A stretch of DNA of 64,000 bases from Lineus longissimus (taxonomy: Eukaryota > Nemertea > Pilidiophora > Heteronemertea > Lineidae). Of the stretch, positions 50,561 to 63,200 are shown one piece after another. Below the pieces are notes generated by a model. The model was not told the origin of the DNA. It ran no database searches and saw nothing but the letters and a program-made list of their open reading frames with translations. The DNA is taken from the NCBI RefSeq assembly GCF_910592395.1, contig NC_088310.1, forward strand, positions 27,421,491-27,485,490, in the 5' to 3' direction. Both the position numbers and the translations under genes were made by a program. Within the stretch, counting starts at the first letter, position 1. Each line of letters opens with the position of its first letter.

Positions 50561-52048
50561 CAGGGATGCCACCAGATTTGTTCGCGTTGTAAAGGTTTCG
50601 GGGATACGACCAATGCATGCGAGCACCGTCGGCGGAACCCCAAACCGCCCTCTCGATCTATCCGTAAGAACAAGCCACTCTCGTGACCGTCACAGTTACG
50701 GACTCCGGACCTCCAGACTTTAGAGACCGAGCTTTTCTTTACCTTACAATTACTGTATACTCGGCGCCTCACTTATATGTGTTGTTTTTTTCACATACAT
50801 TGTTCTCGTGGTTTACGGAAAAGTAGGCCTAAAATGTTATAGTGTCTAAAAACAATATTCAGTTAATGGAATTACACTTTTTCCCATTACTGCTTGCTTG
50901 ATATTGCCCTAACAACTTTTTCATGAATCAATTTTGAGCATTATGTTTACAACGTAGTTATTATAGCACGAAATATGAGTCTAAAATGCCAAATACTTGC
51001 AACTATTATGTTAATCACTGAAATCTTAGTGTACTAATTGCTCGCTATAAGCTAGGTTATTGCGCCCCTAAACCAACGTACTGACAACGCTACTTCCCCA
51101 AAACTCAAACTTTAACGTGAGTTAATTGTAATCTTACTCTCTATATACCAAAGTGATTTACCGAGGAATACAGTTGCACTTCACTGAAAACTAATGATGT
51201 GTTGATGAGTTCAATGAATCCTTCGATTCCTTTGGTTTTCTTGGCGAACTGACGTCCGACAATCAATGACCCGTTGACTTGTACCTGCAATACGCCATTG
51301 CCGTAGTGTGTAAACAGATCTATTTTTGGACGAAACTCAGCCCCTCACAAACTTTGGTCCATTTCGCCAATGATGACACTGCTTCTAGACTGTACCACAG
51401 CACTTTAAGCTGTAGCAGCGCTAAGCAAGAGTCAAGACAAATGTCCGCTGCTGGACCAACCCCCTCGCCCGCCCCCCATCATGATATCAGATTCAGAGGC
51501 CTGGCTGAGCCCTGTGATCTAGCCAAATTCAGTATGATTCTTTTCTACTGTGATGTTAAGGCCCTTGTGTCATGCAGCGTATTCGGTAGCACCGGTACAC
51601 AACTTATGTTAAACCGCGACGTCTGCTGCAATTCAAATTGCATATGACGCCATCGGAATTGTGACGACTTGTTTCTCAGCCCGTTCCTGGCTCCCCTGTC
51701 GTTGGCCATTCATACTACATAGTATGCACATGAAACGTCCACACAGGAATAATGCCGTGAGAAGGGTATGTAAGTAGGTTGGAATAAAGATAAGCTGTCA
51801 TCGGCAACGGTCGTCAGCACCATGTTAGGGGTTCATGGAACCCGTCGCCCGTTTCCCCACAAAAGGGGGAAATTTTCCACCTCAAGATCAAGGATGGGGT
51901 AATTTTTAATTTTAAGTAACCGCGTAGTTCCTCTTTTTTAGCTCAGATGGCGCTAGCTGGGGTCCTGTCAAAATCATTGGGGACGAAACTCACGAAACTC
52001 GATAGGGTGGCGCAGAAAAGTTTTCCCTTGCACAATAGAATTATATTG
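50561..52048. other. Intergenic, with one unassigned exon-like stretch
   Basis: There is a G+C-richer unique segment at 50580-50730. On the minus strand, 51284-51162 is a 41-codon open stretch (VQVNGSLIVGRQFAKK, GIEGFIELINTSLVFSEVQ) between a TTGCAG acceptor and a GTAAAT donor, phase 0 at both ends. The open frame continues 5' through LFTHYGNGVLQ. The composition is protein-like, but I do not recognise it and found no partner exon. Nothing else can be supported. Confidence 0.25.
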
Positions 52049-52199
52049 GGAACGACTTTAGAATTCCCGATCGGAAGTATAGGGGCGAATGAATACCGAA
52101 TAATGAACAAGTAGCCTAACCCTAACCCTAACCCTTTAAACCGATTCACAACTTATATAGTGCGGAGGAACATCCAATCGGTAATTCTAAAGTTTAGCC
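52049..52199. mobile_element. hAT-like MITE, copy B (151 bp)
   Basis: The element runs from GGAACGACTTTAGAATTCCC to GTAATTCTAAAGTTTAGCC and is flanked by an exact 8-bp duplication TTATATTG (52041-52048 and 52200-52207). The ends match copy A at 47071-47206. The interior differs and holds three CCCTAA units (about 52115-52134), which match the animal telomere repeat. Confidence 0.85.
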
Positions 52200-53340
52200 T
52201 TATATTGTGTATCCACTGTGTGAGGGAAAAAAATTCTGGGACAGTAGTGCACAATATCTCTTCTGGATATGCCCTCCCCGTCATAGCTCCCCATGTTGCC
52301 AGGGTGTGTACCAAGTCTTAACTGGATGTGCCATGCCCCTTCACTATGCGTACTCAGTCTGATCTAGATGTGTACTCTCCCAACGTAGTGCACCATGTTT
52401 CGACAGGGTGGACCTTGTCTCCACTCTTAGGAAAAATGTGTCTCATTTTCACATGGTGAATATCTGATCATTTTCATAAAGGGATTGCATGAAATCAGAA
52501 CACAAGACCTGAAGAGACAGCAGATATTGCAACAACCATACCATAACATGCTGCCACAACCAGACCTGATAATACAGCATATGCTGTCACAACCTGACCT
52601 GACAGACAGGAAATGCTGACACAACCAGACATGATGAGATTGCAGATACTGTCACACCACACTGCATTGTACTGGCTCATGATACTTGAAGTATCCTACC
52701 AATTTATCTCATTCTATCTCATAACATGTCTTTTATACTGAAGTATGTCATGATTTCAACTCATTTCGTGCAGTGAAGTTCTGTCAAAGGCTGAAGGGTC
52801 CTGATGCTGTCCCAGGCACATGAGGTACCGTACTCCAAGTCCCTCAAGTAGAGGTCAAGTATGTATGGGTCACTGAAATTGACCAACTTGATATGTCTGT
52901 TACTCATGCACTCTCCGATGACAGTCACAACCCTGGAGGAGACACTACAAATACATTTTGCTCTGAGAGATTCAACCAAATGTCACCACATGTTCTACAT
53001 GACTGAAGACTGACCCATAAATTACGAGCCAAAGTCAAGTAGGATCTGATATCTGGAACCAGTCAACACTCAATAAAAGAAACATGGTCGAATTCTCCGT
53101 CTCATCCAAGAATCTGACACAACGGCTCGACCCTGGCCTGCCACAGTGAAGACAAATTATATTGTATGCTGTCTTCAGATTGAGTCTTGTGTGTTGTATA
53201 GGCAACTCCGTCTCAAATAACCTTGATATGACATTATTGTGTTATAGCCGGACTTCAGTGTGCTAGGATAGGGCCAATGGGTGACTCTGACTGACTGCAT
53301 GCGGAAAGACGCAATCTTTGAACATCATAGTATATCGTTG
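52200..53340. other. Intergenic with weak degenerate repeats
   Basis: About 52490-52660 holds loose 30-40-bp copies containing CACAACCAGACCTGA and GCTGACACAACC. A minus-strand open stretch at 52929-52761 ends in a stop and could be exon-like, but I could not tie it to any gene. The UNC79 coding region ends well before it. Confidence 0.35.
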
Positions 53341-53850
53341 TGACTGTACTCGTCTCATAAATGGTACACTCGGGGAACAACCCATCTAGGAGACAGATCA
53401 GTGCTAGCTCTGGGCGATTTGGAGAACACCCCATCTTGAAGACAATTCAGTGCTAGCTCTTGGCAATGGTGTAATGGGAGAACAATCTATCTTGAAGACA
53501 GATCAGTGCCATGGTGTATTGGGGGAACAACCCATCTAGGAGACAGATCTGTGCTAGCTCTGGGTGATTTGAGGAACACCCCATCTTGAAGACAATTCAG
53601 TACTAGCTCTGGGCAATGGTGTAATGGGAGAACAATCTATCTTGAAGACAGATCAGTGCCATGGTGTATTGGGGGAACAACCCATCTTGGAGACAGATCT
53701 GTGCTAGCTCTGGGTGATTTGAGGAACACCCCATCTTGAAGACAATTCAGTACTAGCTCTGGGCAATGGTGTAATGGGAGAACAATCTATCTTGAAGACA
53801 GATCAGTGTCATGGTGTACTGGGGGGACAACCCATCTTGAAGACAGATTA
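53341..53850. repeat. 150-bp tandem repeat (about 3.3 copies)
   Basis: GGGGAACAACCCATCT recurs at 53371, 53521, 53671 and (as GGGGGGACAACCCATCT) 53821, exactly 150 bp apart. Each unit contains two internal related halves built on CATCTTGAAGACA and GTGCTAGCTCTGGG. It ends about 85 bp before the UNC79 poly(A) signal. Confidence 0.9.
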
Positions 53851-53934
53851 GTACTAGTTTATGACTTTGACAATGTATTGGGAAATAATCAATTGAAGTC
53901 ACATGAAACATTCACATACGGTTAACTTAGCAAC

Positions 53935-53940
53935 TTTATT
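53935..53940 (-). promoter_or_regulatory. Candidate poly(A) signal of UNC79
   Basis: AATAAA on the minus strand, about 295 bp after the UNC79 stop codon. Confidence 0.5.
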
Positions 53941-54234
53941 TACACTAGCATAGTCTATACACATTGCACATATGTCTCGTTCAATTACTAACATCACAGC
54001 AAAAGATATATCAACACCACTCTAGTTTCAATGACAGTAATGGAACTACATGATAAAGGTTTTGTCTTCACCCTGATACAACCCCCACCTCTCCAAGAGT
54101 AAGATGGAGCTCACAGAAATTAAATCCATTTCTCTAAAAAACCTTTCAGCACCAATTATACATGTAGAACGCAGTTGTCCATGCTTTTCTACCAACCCTA
54201 GAACTGAGTCACGTAGCAGTCGACCGAACCCAGT

Positions 54235-57200
54235 TTACACGGTGTAGAACTGTGTAGCAGCAGATGACTGAACCTCGATCTGACCAAGTTTGAATTGAAG
54301 TCGCTTCAACCATTTCATCAGGACATTTGCCTCACTGCCACTATCATCCTTGGTTTGCTTGGGTGGTTCCCAGTTCTGGCATGTCTGAAGCCTCACTTGT
54401 AGGTGGCCTGGCAGCTGGGCATGATAGGTGAACAGGACTGGAGTCCACAGGGCAAACAGCTGCAAAGAAAGACAGATCCATATACTCAGCTACTATTACT
54501 TATACACTTAAATCCAGCTCTGAAATGCCAATTAAACAGCTTATTAGACGTCTAGATAAATTTTTGTGTCTTTCGTCTCTAAAAAGGAGTTGTGAATGGT
54601 TGTGACATGGACTATCTCCTTCAAATTATTAATCTCAGTCAGAGAAACCCAGAGACAGTTCAATTATGTAACCTTGAAGTAAGGGCATTACGGAGTGCAG
54701 AGGTTTTCTGGGACTTTGAGATATTTGACAACGTAGAGGTTGAAAGTTCTTGTTCCAGTTACCTTTGTCAAGACGGTTGAGTTACATTCTTGCAATGCTT
54801 CCATCAGACTCAGGAAGTGAAGGTTGACCATCTCTGCCAGCTGAAGGACAATTGCAAACAGACTGATCAGGATTTGTATGCAAAACACATGCCTTTACAG
54901 AACAGAAAAAAAGAGAACGCAAAATGGCTGAGAAAGAGTCAGACGGAAATCATGCCAAGAGACAGGGGGAGAGGTCTCAATGTCTTTTAGGAGTGTCTCA
55001 GCGAACTCACTCCAAGCTCTCCAAACTGGGATATGTCAAGCTCTACAATCTGGGTTTTAACTAGACTTTGCCTATAGCTCAGTAGCGGGCAATGTGTTGA
55101 TTGATGCTACATTATACTTATTTGAGGCAACGCTTGATATCATGTTCAATATTAGACATTTACTAAGTGCATGAATGCATGCTTTATCATTGATCGAGAT
55201 GAAACAACATGAATTTAAGTATCATGCATACATGAGTGCACATACTTATTAGTGGATTTTCCTGCTCAATGCAGTGTTTTTGTGTTAGTAATGTATGCAG
55301 TACCTAACATGTTTTAGTGTGTGTACATCAATAGTGCAATGAACATATGAGCCCGATACATGAACCAGAACAAGATTACGCAAGTTGGTTTAGTTGGTGC
55401 GATATCAGTGGAGAGGCAAAAGGGACTGTTCATCCGGCAGTGATCTGTTCCGTTAGATACAATTAGACCCTAGTGATAGGATGATGGGACAAGTTGTGCA
55501 ACAAATAGAGTATAAGTGGGCACAGGTAACTGATCCAGCAAGGTTAAGTCCACTTGAATTGATTCAATTACAAGCATCCCGGTCAAGCAGGACATAATTT
55601 TCTGATTTCTTCCATACATATTGAAACTGTTCTATGAAGAATGTGAAGTGTGAATATAACGGGTGAATCAGTAAACATGTAGACTTGTGCATGTGACAGA
55701 AAGTGAGAGGAGGACCTGCAAACCTCAAGAACTGGTTTGTCCTGAGCGAGGAATAAAATGTAAACAGTACAGGAATGATTACATAGATGCTATTCAGCTA
55801 ACTTGGTAATACATGTAGATCTAAGCCTATTTAAACTTTCATTTAGTCATCTCAAGGATGAAAAGTCCTTTTTGTGTTTGGTGACATCCTTTTGCTTTTG
55901 AGCAAGTGTCCCTTTGTGAAATCCAGCTTCTTTATAAAGTTTTGAACTTGTGGTACTTTGAATCATCTTACCACTTTTGAATGAGAGAGAAGTTGCAGCA
56001 CTCCAGGTGTCACTCGGCCCCAGAAGTCCATCACTGTGTACAAGGCAGCACTACTTGCCTCCGAGTGGGGGTTGTGATTAGCTGCCGTCTCACAATACAT
56101 GGTCCAGAGCTGAGAATAGAACAAGTACACTGTAATTACAAACCTGGTGAATGCAAACAAAAGCCTGTCTTTCTTGAAATGAGGGCAATGTGGGTTACTG
56201 GTTTCTTGCACACGGGTCTTAGTTAGTAAGTTTGCTCCTCAAATATCTAATATGATAAAGAGACTGACACTAGTGCAGTGAAAGGATTTGGCTATTAGTA
56301 ATTTACAAAGCCTTACCTGACATAATATGAAAGCATGAAACAGTGATGACATGTGGAGCACTGATGCCTTCGACTGCTCAGCAAATCCTGTCATGATGAC
56401 CATTATGTGCTCAGAGATATGGGTGCTGGCCTCTAGTGGGATTGGCTGACACTGGATACTGCCTGTTGAGTGGGTTACGGCCGTGTGTGTCAGCGAGCCA
56501 ATCAGAATCCAGGAGAGCAGACGAATGTGACCGACACAGTCGATGAACTCTTTCGGTCTGTCGGGAAGAAAGTTGTATACAATTACTTTGATAATGAAGC
56601 TCAAATGATCATGGAGGACATTGTAACCTTGGGCTAGTAACATTCTTCAACTGTTACCTCCTTGAGTGAGAAGAATAGAGAAGGTTCCTTGTACCTGATG
56701 ACCTCACCATGTCAAGCAAACCTGTGATTGATTCTCCCTACCTAGTGAAAGAGGGAGCCAATAACCCCAACTGGCAGATGGAAGAAGATAAATGCAGCTA
56801 CATAACTGACTCTTGGCATGTCACAACAGGTCGTTGTAGGGGACAGTAGCCATGCGTAATAAGGGATGATACTTACCCTTGTTGCATGGCAGACGGTGGG
56901 TGATACAACCACGGTAAATAGCGACTGATAGCACGGTTATCACGACCGTTACTGCGAGTAAACTCCAGGGCAGTGAACTGGGAAATGGCCGACTTCAGAT
57001 GGCTCCCCAAAGTGTCCTCATTCAGGTTCTGGGCGCCACCTTTCATGTTGCTCTGTAAATAAATAAAATGTGAGACCCATCCATGACCGAGGTCGGGTGT
57101 AAGAGTAATCATTTTCGGTTTGTTCCAGCGCTTTTTCGTTACACACAACGTTCTGGTTTGACTTGGAAAGAGCACAGAGCAGTGTCAGCACCTCGGAGAA

Positions 57201-60200
57201 CTTTGAAACCTCCCGAATGCAAGTTTGATTCAGAAACCAGTCATTGACGTCTCACTTTGCTTCCTCTTACCTTGACTTTATTGATGGTATGAAGGTCAGC
57301 GATGAACTCAACACAGTCACTAAGATGTTGCCTCATACATTCACTGGCGCTGGTACTCAGCAAAGAATGAGTCTGAGGATTGAAGCACGTGTTCAGGCCC
57401 TCAACAATATTGGTCGGCCCAATGGTGCCACCGGCATCAATCACAACAAACTAGAAGAAAATGTGAAGAGGAGGATTTCACCAGAGTAGGTGAGGAGGCG
57501 GAGCTAAAGAAACCGAAGTGGATTAATCCAAGTGCGCATCCAGCATTTTCCTTGCCAAATTAAAACAAGGTGCCTTAGACACAATATCATTTGTAAGCAA
57601 CATTTTGATTGGTGAATTTCTTTTCAATTACGCTGGATGAACAAATCTGACAGCTTGTAACTTATCACATCAACGATGGTCTTACCTGGACCAGCATCAA
57701 GAGATTCTCATCAGGTAGGACAGTCTTGAATTTGAGCGCCCCCACCAGTTCAAAGATCACACTTCTAGAGAGCAGTAGCTTATCACGGTCCTTGCTGAAG
57801 GCTCTGTTGCACAGGGAACACAGGTCGATCAAACTCTGTAGCTTGAATGAGCAGTTCTGAAGCATGAAACTGATCAACTTTGAAAACGGCTCCAAAATAC
57901 CCTGGAAAGTTAAAAAGAAAATGGAGGAGTTTTTCAGCAAACGAGGAGAGCATACTCAAATCGTGAGAAGTGCTTGATGCCTTTATTGTCTCTGCTGGGA
58001 AAGCACGGTGTAGGGAACTAAGTTCTAGCTGCCATGAGGTTTCCACAGACCTGGTAGGGTCATCTCTACTGCAAGGAATGGAGGACTAGGATTTTGTAAA
58101 TGGTGTAATACTACCTACCTTGAACTGGGAGAGGCCTGGTATCTTAAAGACCGAGATCATGATTTTGATGACAGCTGCCATGTCACACGGGTTGGGCAGA
58201 ACTGCCGGCAGCTTCCTGAAGAACGCATCGAAGTGGGCGAGGATGTTTGGCCAGAGGGTATTGGGCGTCTCCAGGGTCAAGCAGTCCATGTATGCAGCAA
58301 GGTTCTCCAGGAGCAGCATGATGTTTTCTGATGGTAAACTCTTCTTGCTGTTCACACCCTGCAGAATGAAGGAGTTGAGAGCTACTTGTCGTCTGCTCAA
58401 TCTCAAATGATTTTATCGTCTGCTTTGACAGCATCATGTGTTTTCATTGTTGCCACAGTGAATAAATAATGACTCTGTTTCAACTTATGATCCGCAATAG
58501 TGCAAATACATGTAGTACACGTATAATTTCAACAGGTGATTGCTCCTCCTTCTTAACCATGCTTACATATATACAATGTGGGACACCAAACTGAGAATCA
58601 CGTTATTTCAACTTTGCTCTCTTACAATCAGAGTTAAAAGTAATCAGGTGGAACAACCTGAAGTGAAGATATCATGTCATCTAGCGCACATTCAATCCCA
58701 AGAACAATGGTTAAAAACATCAAGCTGAACTGTCATACACCAATCTTACAACACGCACCCCAGACAAAGCTGACATGGTGAACACCTTAGAACAAGAAGC
58801 ACCGGAAGTGTTTCTACCAGAAGACACACCGAAGCAAACCATGCATCTGAAAGCTGAGGTCATACATGTGCAACAGCAGGTTACAATGCCACACAGTGTT
58901 ACTGGGGGAAAATACTAACAACTACAACATCAGGATTAGGTTGGGTAGGCAAACTTGGAGTGGTCCACTTTTACAACACACCTACAAGTACCTAAAACAG
59001 CACAATCACACAATGACTAGGTAAGGCTTCGTCATGAACTCAACTCTAATAGATCAAATGAGGAATAAAGACTAGCTCCTGTCGAGAATGATAACAGGAG
59101 AAAACGATAATTGAGAGTAGTTATAAAAGTGCAAAATGTGAGAAAATTTCTGTTTGTTTAGGAAAACTTCAGGGCACTGATTGGAGGGACACAGTTAAAC
59201 TTCACTTGTAATCTGGTCATGGCCTTCATGTATATCACAGAACATGTGATATGTCCAGCAATGTCCTCAATTCATTCACTTGTACAATGGATCTAAACTA
59301 GTGTCAATGGCATGGTCATATCCTATTCTTTCAAGTTTGCACCCACACAACAACTTACGAAAATCATTATGCTGAAATGTATGATGCCTAGTCAAATGAT
59401 GGTACATGTTTTACCAAGTTTCAAAGGCTCAATTATCATAACTTGTTCATTGTACCAAACAAATTTCAATGATAAATTTTTCCGATTTTTAGTTCCTAGA
59501 ATGTTTTTCTCTATAATCTCTGGACAAATGGTGCCCCATCTTGTGGGTTCAAATCCCAGTCTCTGGAGTTGTCCTCCATCCTGATTTACATTGAGTGTAT
59601 CTGGTAGCATGCAGGTGTTGATAAGAGATTAGTTTAACTTTAGAGTTGATCCACTCAAGATAAGCCTACCTCCGTGTCGGAATCAGATGAGCATACCTCC
59701 AATATGAACTGCAGCGGTGAATAGCAGTTTAACTCGGGGAAGTCTACCAGGGCACTCGCCATCGTTTTCATGAAGTCAGGTTCTGCAAGGAAAAGGGAGA
59801 ATCACCTTTCAAGAGAACTCTCAACAGCCATCCATAGCGTCATGCATCATGTGTCATTATGAGACCAGTCTTTCAGCCCGTTGCAGTGTGCATAATGAAG
59901 CACCGGAGTGACATATCGGTCCGCCACAGTGAATTGTTAATGTCTATGTCAGCCAGTGAGTTAAACACCACTCCCCCCAAGTAGCATAAAGAAGACCGCT
60001 TACCATCTATCCTGCTCTGGAACAGCTGTGGAAAGATTCCATTGGGAGCAAGCTGGTGTAGGGTGCATCTCAGGAACTGCCTTGCCACGCTCACAGAGTT
60101 TCCAGGCACTATTAGATTATTACTGAAAAGTGTAACGTATACAATCCTATTTACTTCAATACGATACCAGCACAATTAAGGTAAAAAGAATCCATCAGGC

Positions 60201-63200
60201 TTGTGAAGGAACCAAACCCGGTAGAACTTGTCATTCACTTGGCCAATAACCCAAATTGATGCCCAATCATAGGGGCACACAGAAACTTATCAGAACCTTA
60301 GCGGAAATGGCTCCAAGCTACATGTAGAGTGAAAGAAGAGGGAGTGAAGTGTGACTCTTACCAATCATACTGCCATGAGTATGGGTTACTAGCTGCTATA
60401 GTTGCCACAGACTGCAACATATCAAGGAGATAAGGAGCAGCCAGGCCAGGCTCTCGGTGGATAAACGTCGCCAAACAGATGATGCACAGACTGATAATAT
60501 CCTCATCGTACTGCTCTAAAACTGCATGGCATTCTGGGCAACGTTCCACGATGACGTTCTCGGCATAGCGAGGATTCGGTTTCTTGACCGATGTTGAGCT
60601 GCTACTCTGTTGGGACTTGATCAAGTCTGCCTTTCTTGGTCTCCTGGAACAAACAGATCATTCACAATGTATTGTAACATCAACTGTGAATACATATTGT
60701 TTTGATTTGTAACCCATTTCGGTAGGCTGGCCATTTCATGAGACTAACTGTTATTAACTGAAACTCAGTCCTGGACTTGAAGGATGAATGTAAGCAAGTC
60801 AGGGGACAGATTATGTGTTCAGAATACTGAAATGAAGATATAGGCCATATCGTACCACTCCTCTTGATAGCATGTCACGTGTCCGGTGCCAGCCATGTAG
60901 TGGCCTACACGGAGTGAACTTGATTGGAAGAATGACACAAAATATCATGCCTATATTCCCCTGGCACGAGTCCAAGTTCACCAGTGATTCACTAACAGAC
61001 ATGAGGTACATGATTCCTACCTTTGTTTCTTTTCTTTGCCACTTTTCGGTTGATCATGATGCTTTGAATCAGCCAACTCAGGTATGATTTTCTGAAGCTC
61101 AACTGTGGTTAAACCCGTCTTTCTGGACTTTCGCTGACGAAAGTTTGGTTTCAATAAAGGACTTGCATTTGGGCTGTCCTCGCATTCACCTATAGAGAAA
61201 GGAGATCAACTTTAGATAGATTGCCACTATAATGACAGTCTAGATCAAGATGATGGACTTCTGAACAGCGTAGCTTTGATACCAGGAAGGAAATTAAGAG
61301 TGATTTACATTAACTTCAACTTACTTTCAGCTTGAGCTGCTGGGTCAATGAGTGGCTTGAGTAACTCCCGTCGTTCAGATGTTACAGAGAGCGAATCAGA
61401 CACGGTTGAGTATGTCTGATCACTGGTGCCAGTCGTACCAGACGTACTCACAGCACCATCATTCGTTGTATCCTTCATAGTGACATCTTGGGCCGTCGTC
61501 TGACATGTTGTGTATGAGTCACCGGAGCTATCTATAGTCTTAGTTTCTGCTCTTGTTGTCTCGGGTGAGGTATCGACTCTCTTCCGATCATTCTGCGACT
61601 CGAATTCCTGGATCTGTTGCACCATTTTGTAATCCACGTCCGGTGCAGGACCATCTTTACTACTCTGTTGCCGGATGATGATTTTTGGTGCGGCAGGATT
61701 GACTCTCTCTGCTGCGTGGTGAATACCGTTGCTGATATCACCACCTTTAGGAACCGTCCTGAAGATCGGGCTATCTGGGGGACGATTTGGACTGAGAGGC
61801 ATATCATCTGTGTTGAATTCACCAGGTCGGATAGGCTCCACAACAAATTCTCCGCTTACTTTCGGTGTCACAACCTTCTTCTGTTGACTTTGTGGGCCGT
61901 CGGAAGCAGCATATTGTCGTGAACTCTGATTCAAATCTTTCAAAGCCTTTTCCATGAGATGTCTCTCGAAGCTTCTCTCCAGGGTTAACTGAAACAGTAG
62001 ACACAAATTGATGATGTTTTTGGCTTTCAGCATGAGGCATAACACTTTCCAATTACACTTTAACATCACTTAGCATAAAAGACTTACCTTCACTGGTGAG
62101 CCTGGTTTGTCTTCCACATCCGACACATCACCAAACTCTTTCTCCACATCATTCTGAAGCTTCCACACTGAGTCAGGCTGCGGCGTCTCCGGTGCAGACC
62201 CGGGCGACTCCATCTTGATCAAAGCAGTCTCATCTGTATTCAATTTCTTCGGCGAGTCATCTCCCTTTTTACCTGATTCCTCACTTGTTTGTGATTGGCT
62301 CTCTTCCTGGTGGAAGCTATAATCAGGCAGCTGACGCGGCGTGCGACGTGTCACCTTCTTCTTCGGTGAGAGGATTTTAACCGTCGGCGGTGAGGAGTCC
62401 AAATCTGATGCAGTCTCGTCTGTCCTGCCATCACTTTCTGATCTTAATTTCGTGTAATGGACTGTGCTTTTTGCAGGTGATGTCACACTGATAGTGACCG
62501 CATCACCGGAGGATTGCTGGGAGTCCGTCGGACTCTGTGGCGGTGTCTCCGTCTCCTGGATTTGCTCCAAGTCTCCAACAGAAACGTTGCTTGTGTCTGA
62601 AAAAAATATAATGCCACTTTCATCCAGTATTGGATCCAGTAACTTGTTGCTAGAAAATACATCAAACCAATATTCCAAAGTTGATCTTAAAGTTATCATT
62701 AGCATGCATGCAAGACAAATTCCTGTTTGTTTTTGAACATGTACACGAACCTCTGCCTCTGTTCCTGGGGATAACAGGACTAGCGGGTCCAAATGTATCG
62801 TCATGACGTCTACAGCGGTGATGTTGAGCATCAATCGTGTTCAAGATGATCCTCACAAGTATCGTGACGATACCTGATAGTGCAGCGGTATTGTATTGAT
62901 ACTGAAAACAAGAGAAGACCGATAAGAACTTTGTGTTGTGGCCCAAACTTAGAGCAGACTGGCCTCCTTAGCCCTGGTTGTCCTGCAGCCAGCCCAGAAG
63001 AGAAAAGTCTAAAATCAAACTGGGCAAAGTCTCGACATCAACAAGGGGAAGGGTATTGTCCTATGGTGGCAGAGCTTTTCAATGTGCTGCTCCAACCCTG
63101 TGGAATCAACTCCCTGCCAATATCAGGAAGGTCGAGAGGACTTCTGTTTTTGCTCGCCATCTCAAAACCTTCCTCTTTGCTCGCTACAATAGACAATCAT

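Noticed and set aside
49780-50723. Overlapping open frames of 220-295 codons as protein-coding genes
   Set aside because: They are created by a 56-bp tandem repeat lacking plus-strand stops. All three frames are open at once and encode the same three peptide phases in rotation.
52113-52135. Interstitial telomere marking a chromosome fusion
   Set aside because: Only three units, and they lie inside a MITE with an intact target duplication.
52761-52979. Terminal exon of UNC79 or another minus-strand gene
   Set aside because: UNC79 already ends at 54235 with a recognisable C-terminus and a nearby poly(A) signal. No partner exon for this stretch was found.
59515-59580. tRNA or tRNA-derived SINE (GGTTCAAATCC resembles a B box)
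   Set aside because: No A box at a suitable distance and no cloverleaf that I can draw. Likely chance or a very old remnant.
61305-62834. UNC80 rather than UNC79
   Set aside because: The motifs visible here do not match what I recall of UNC80 and fit UNC79 better. An HMM search (UNC-79 versus UNC80 families) would decide.
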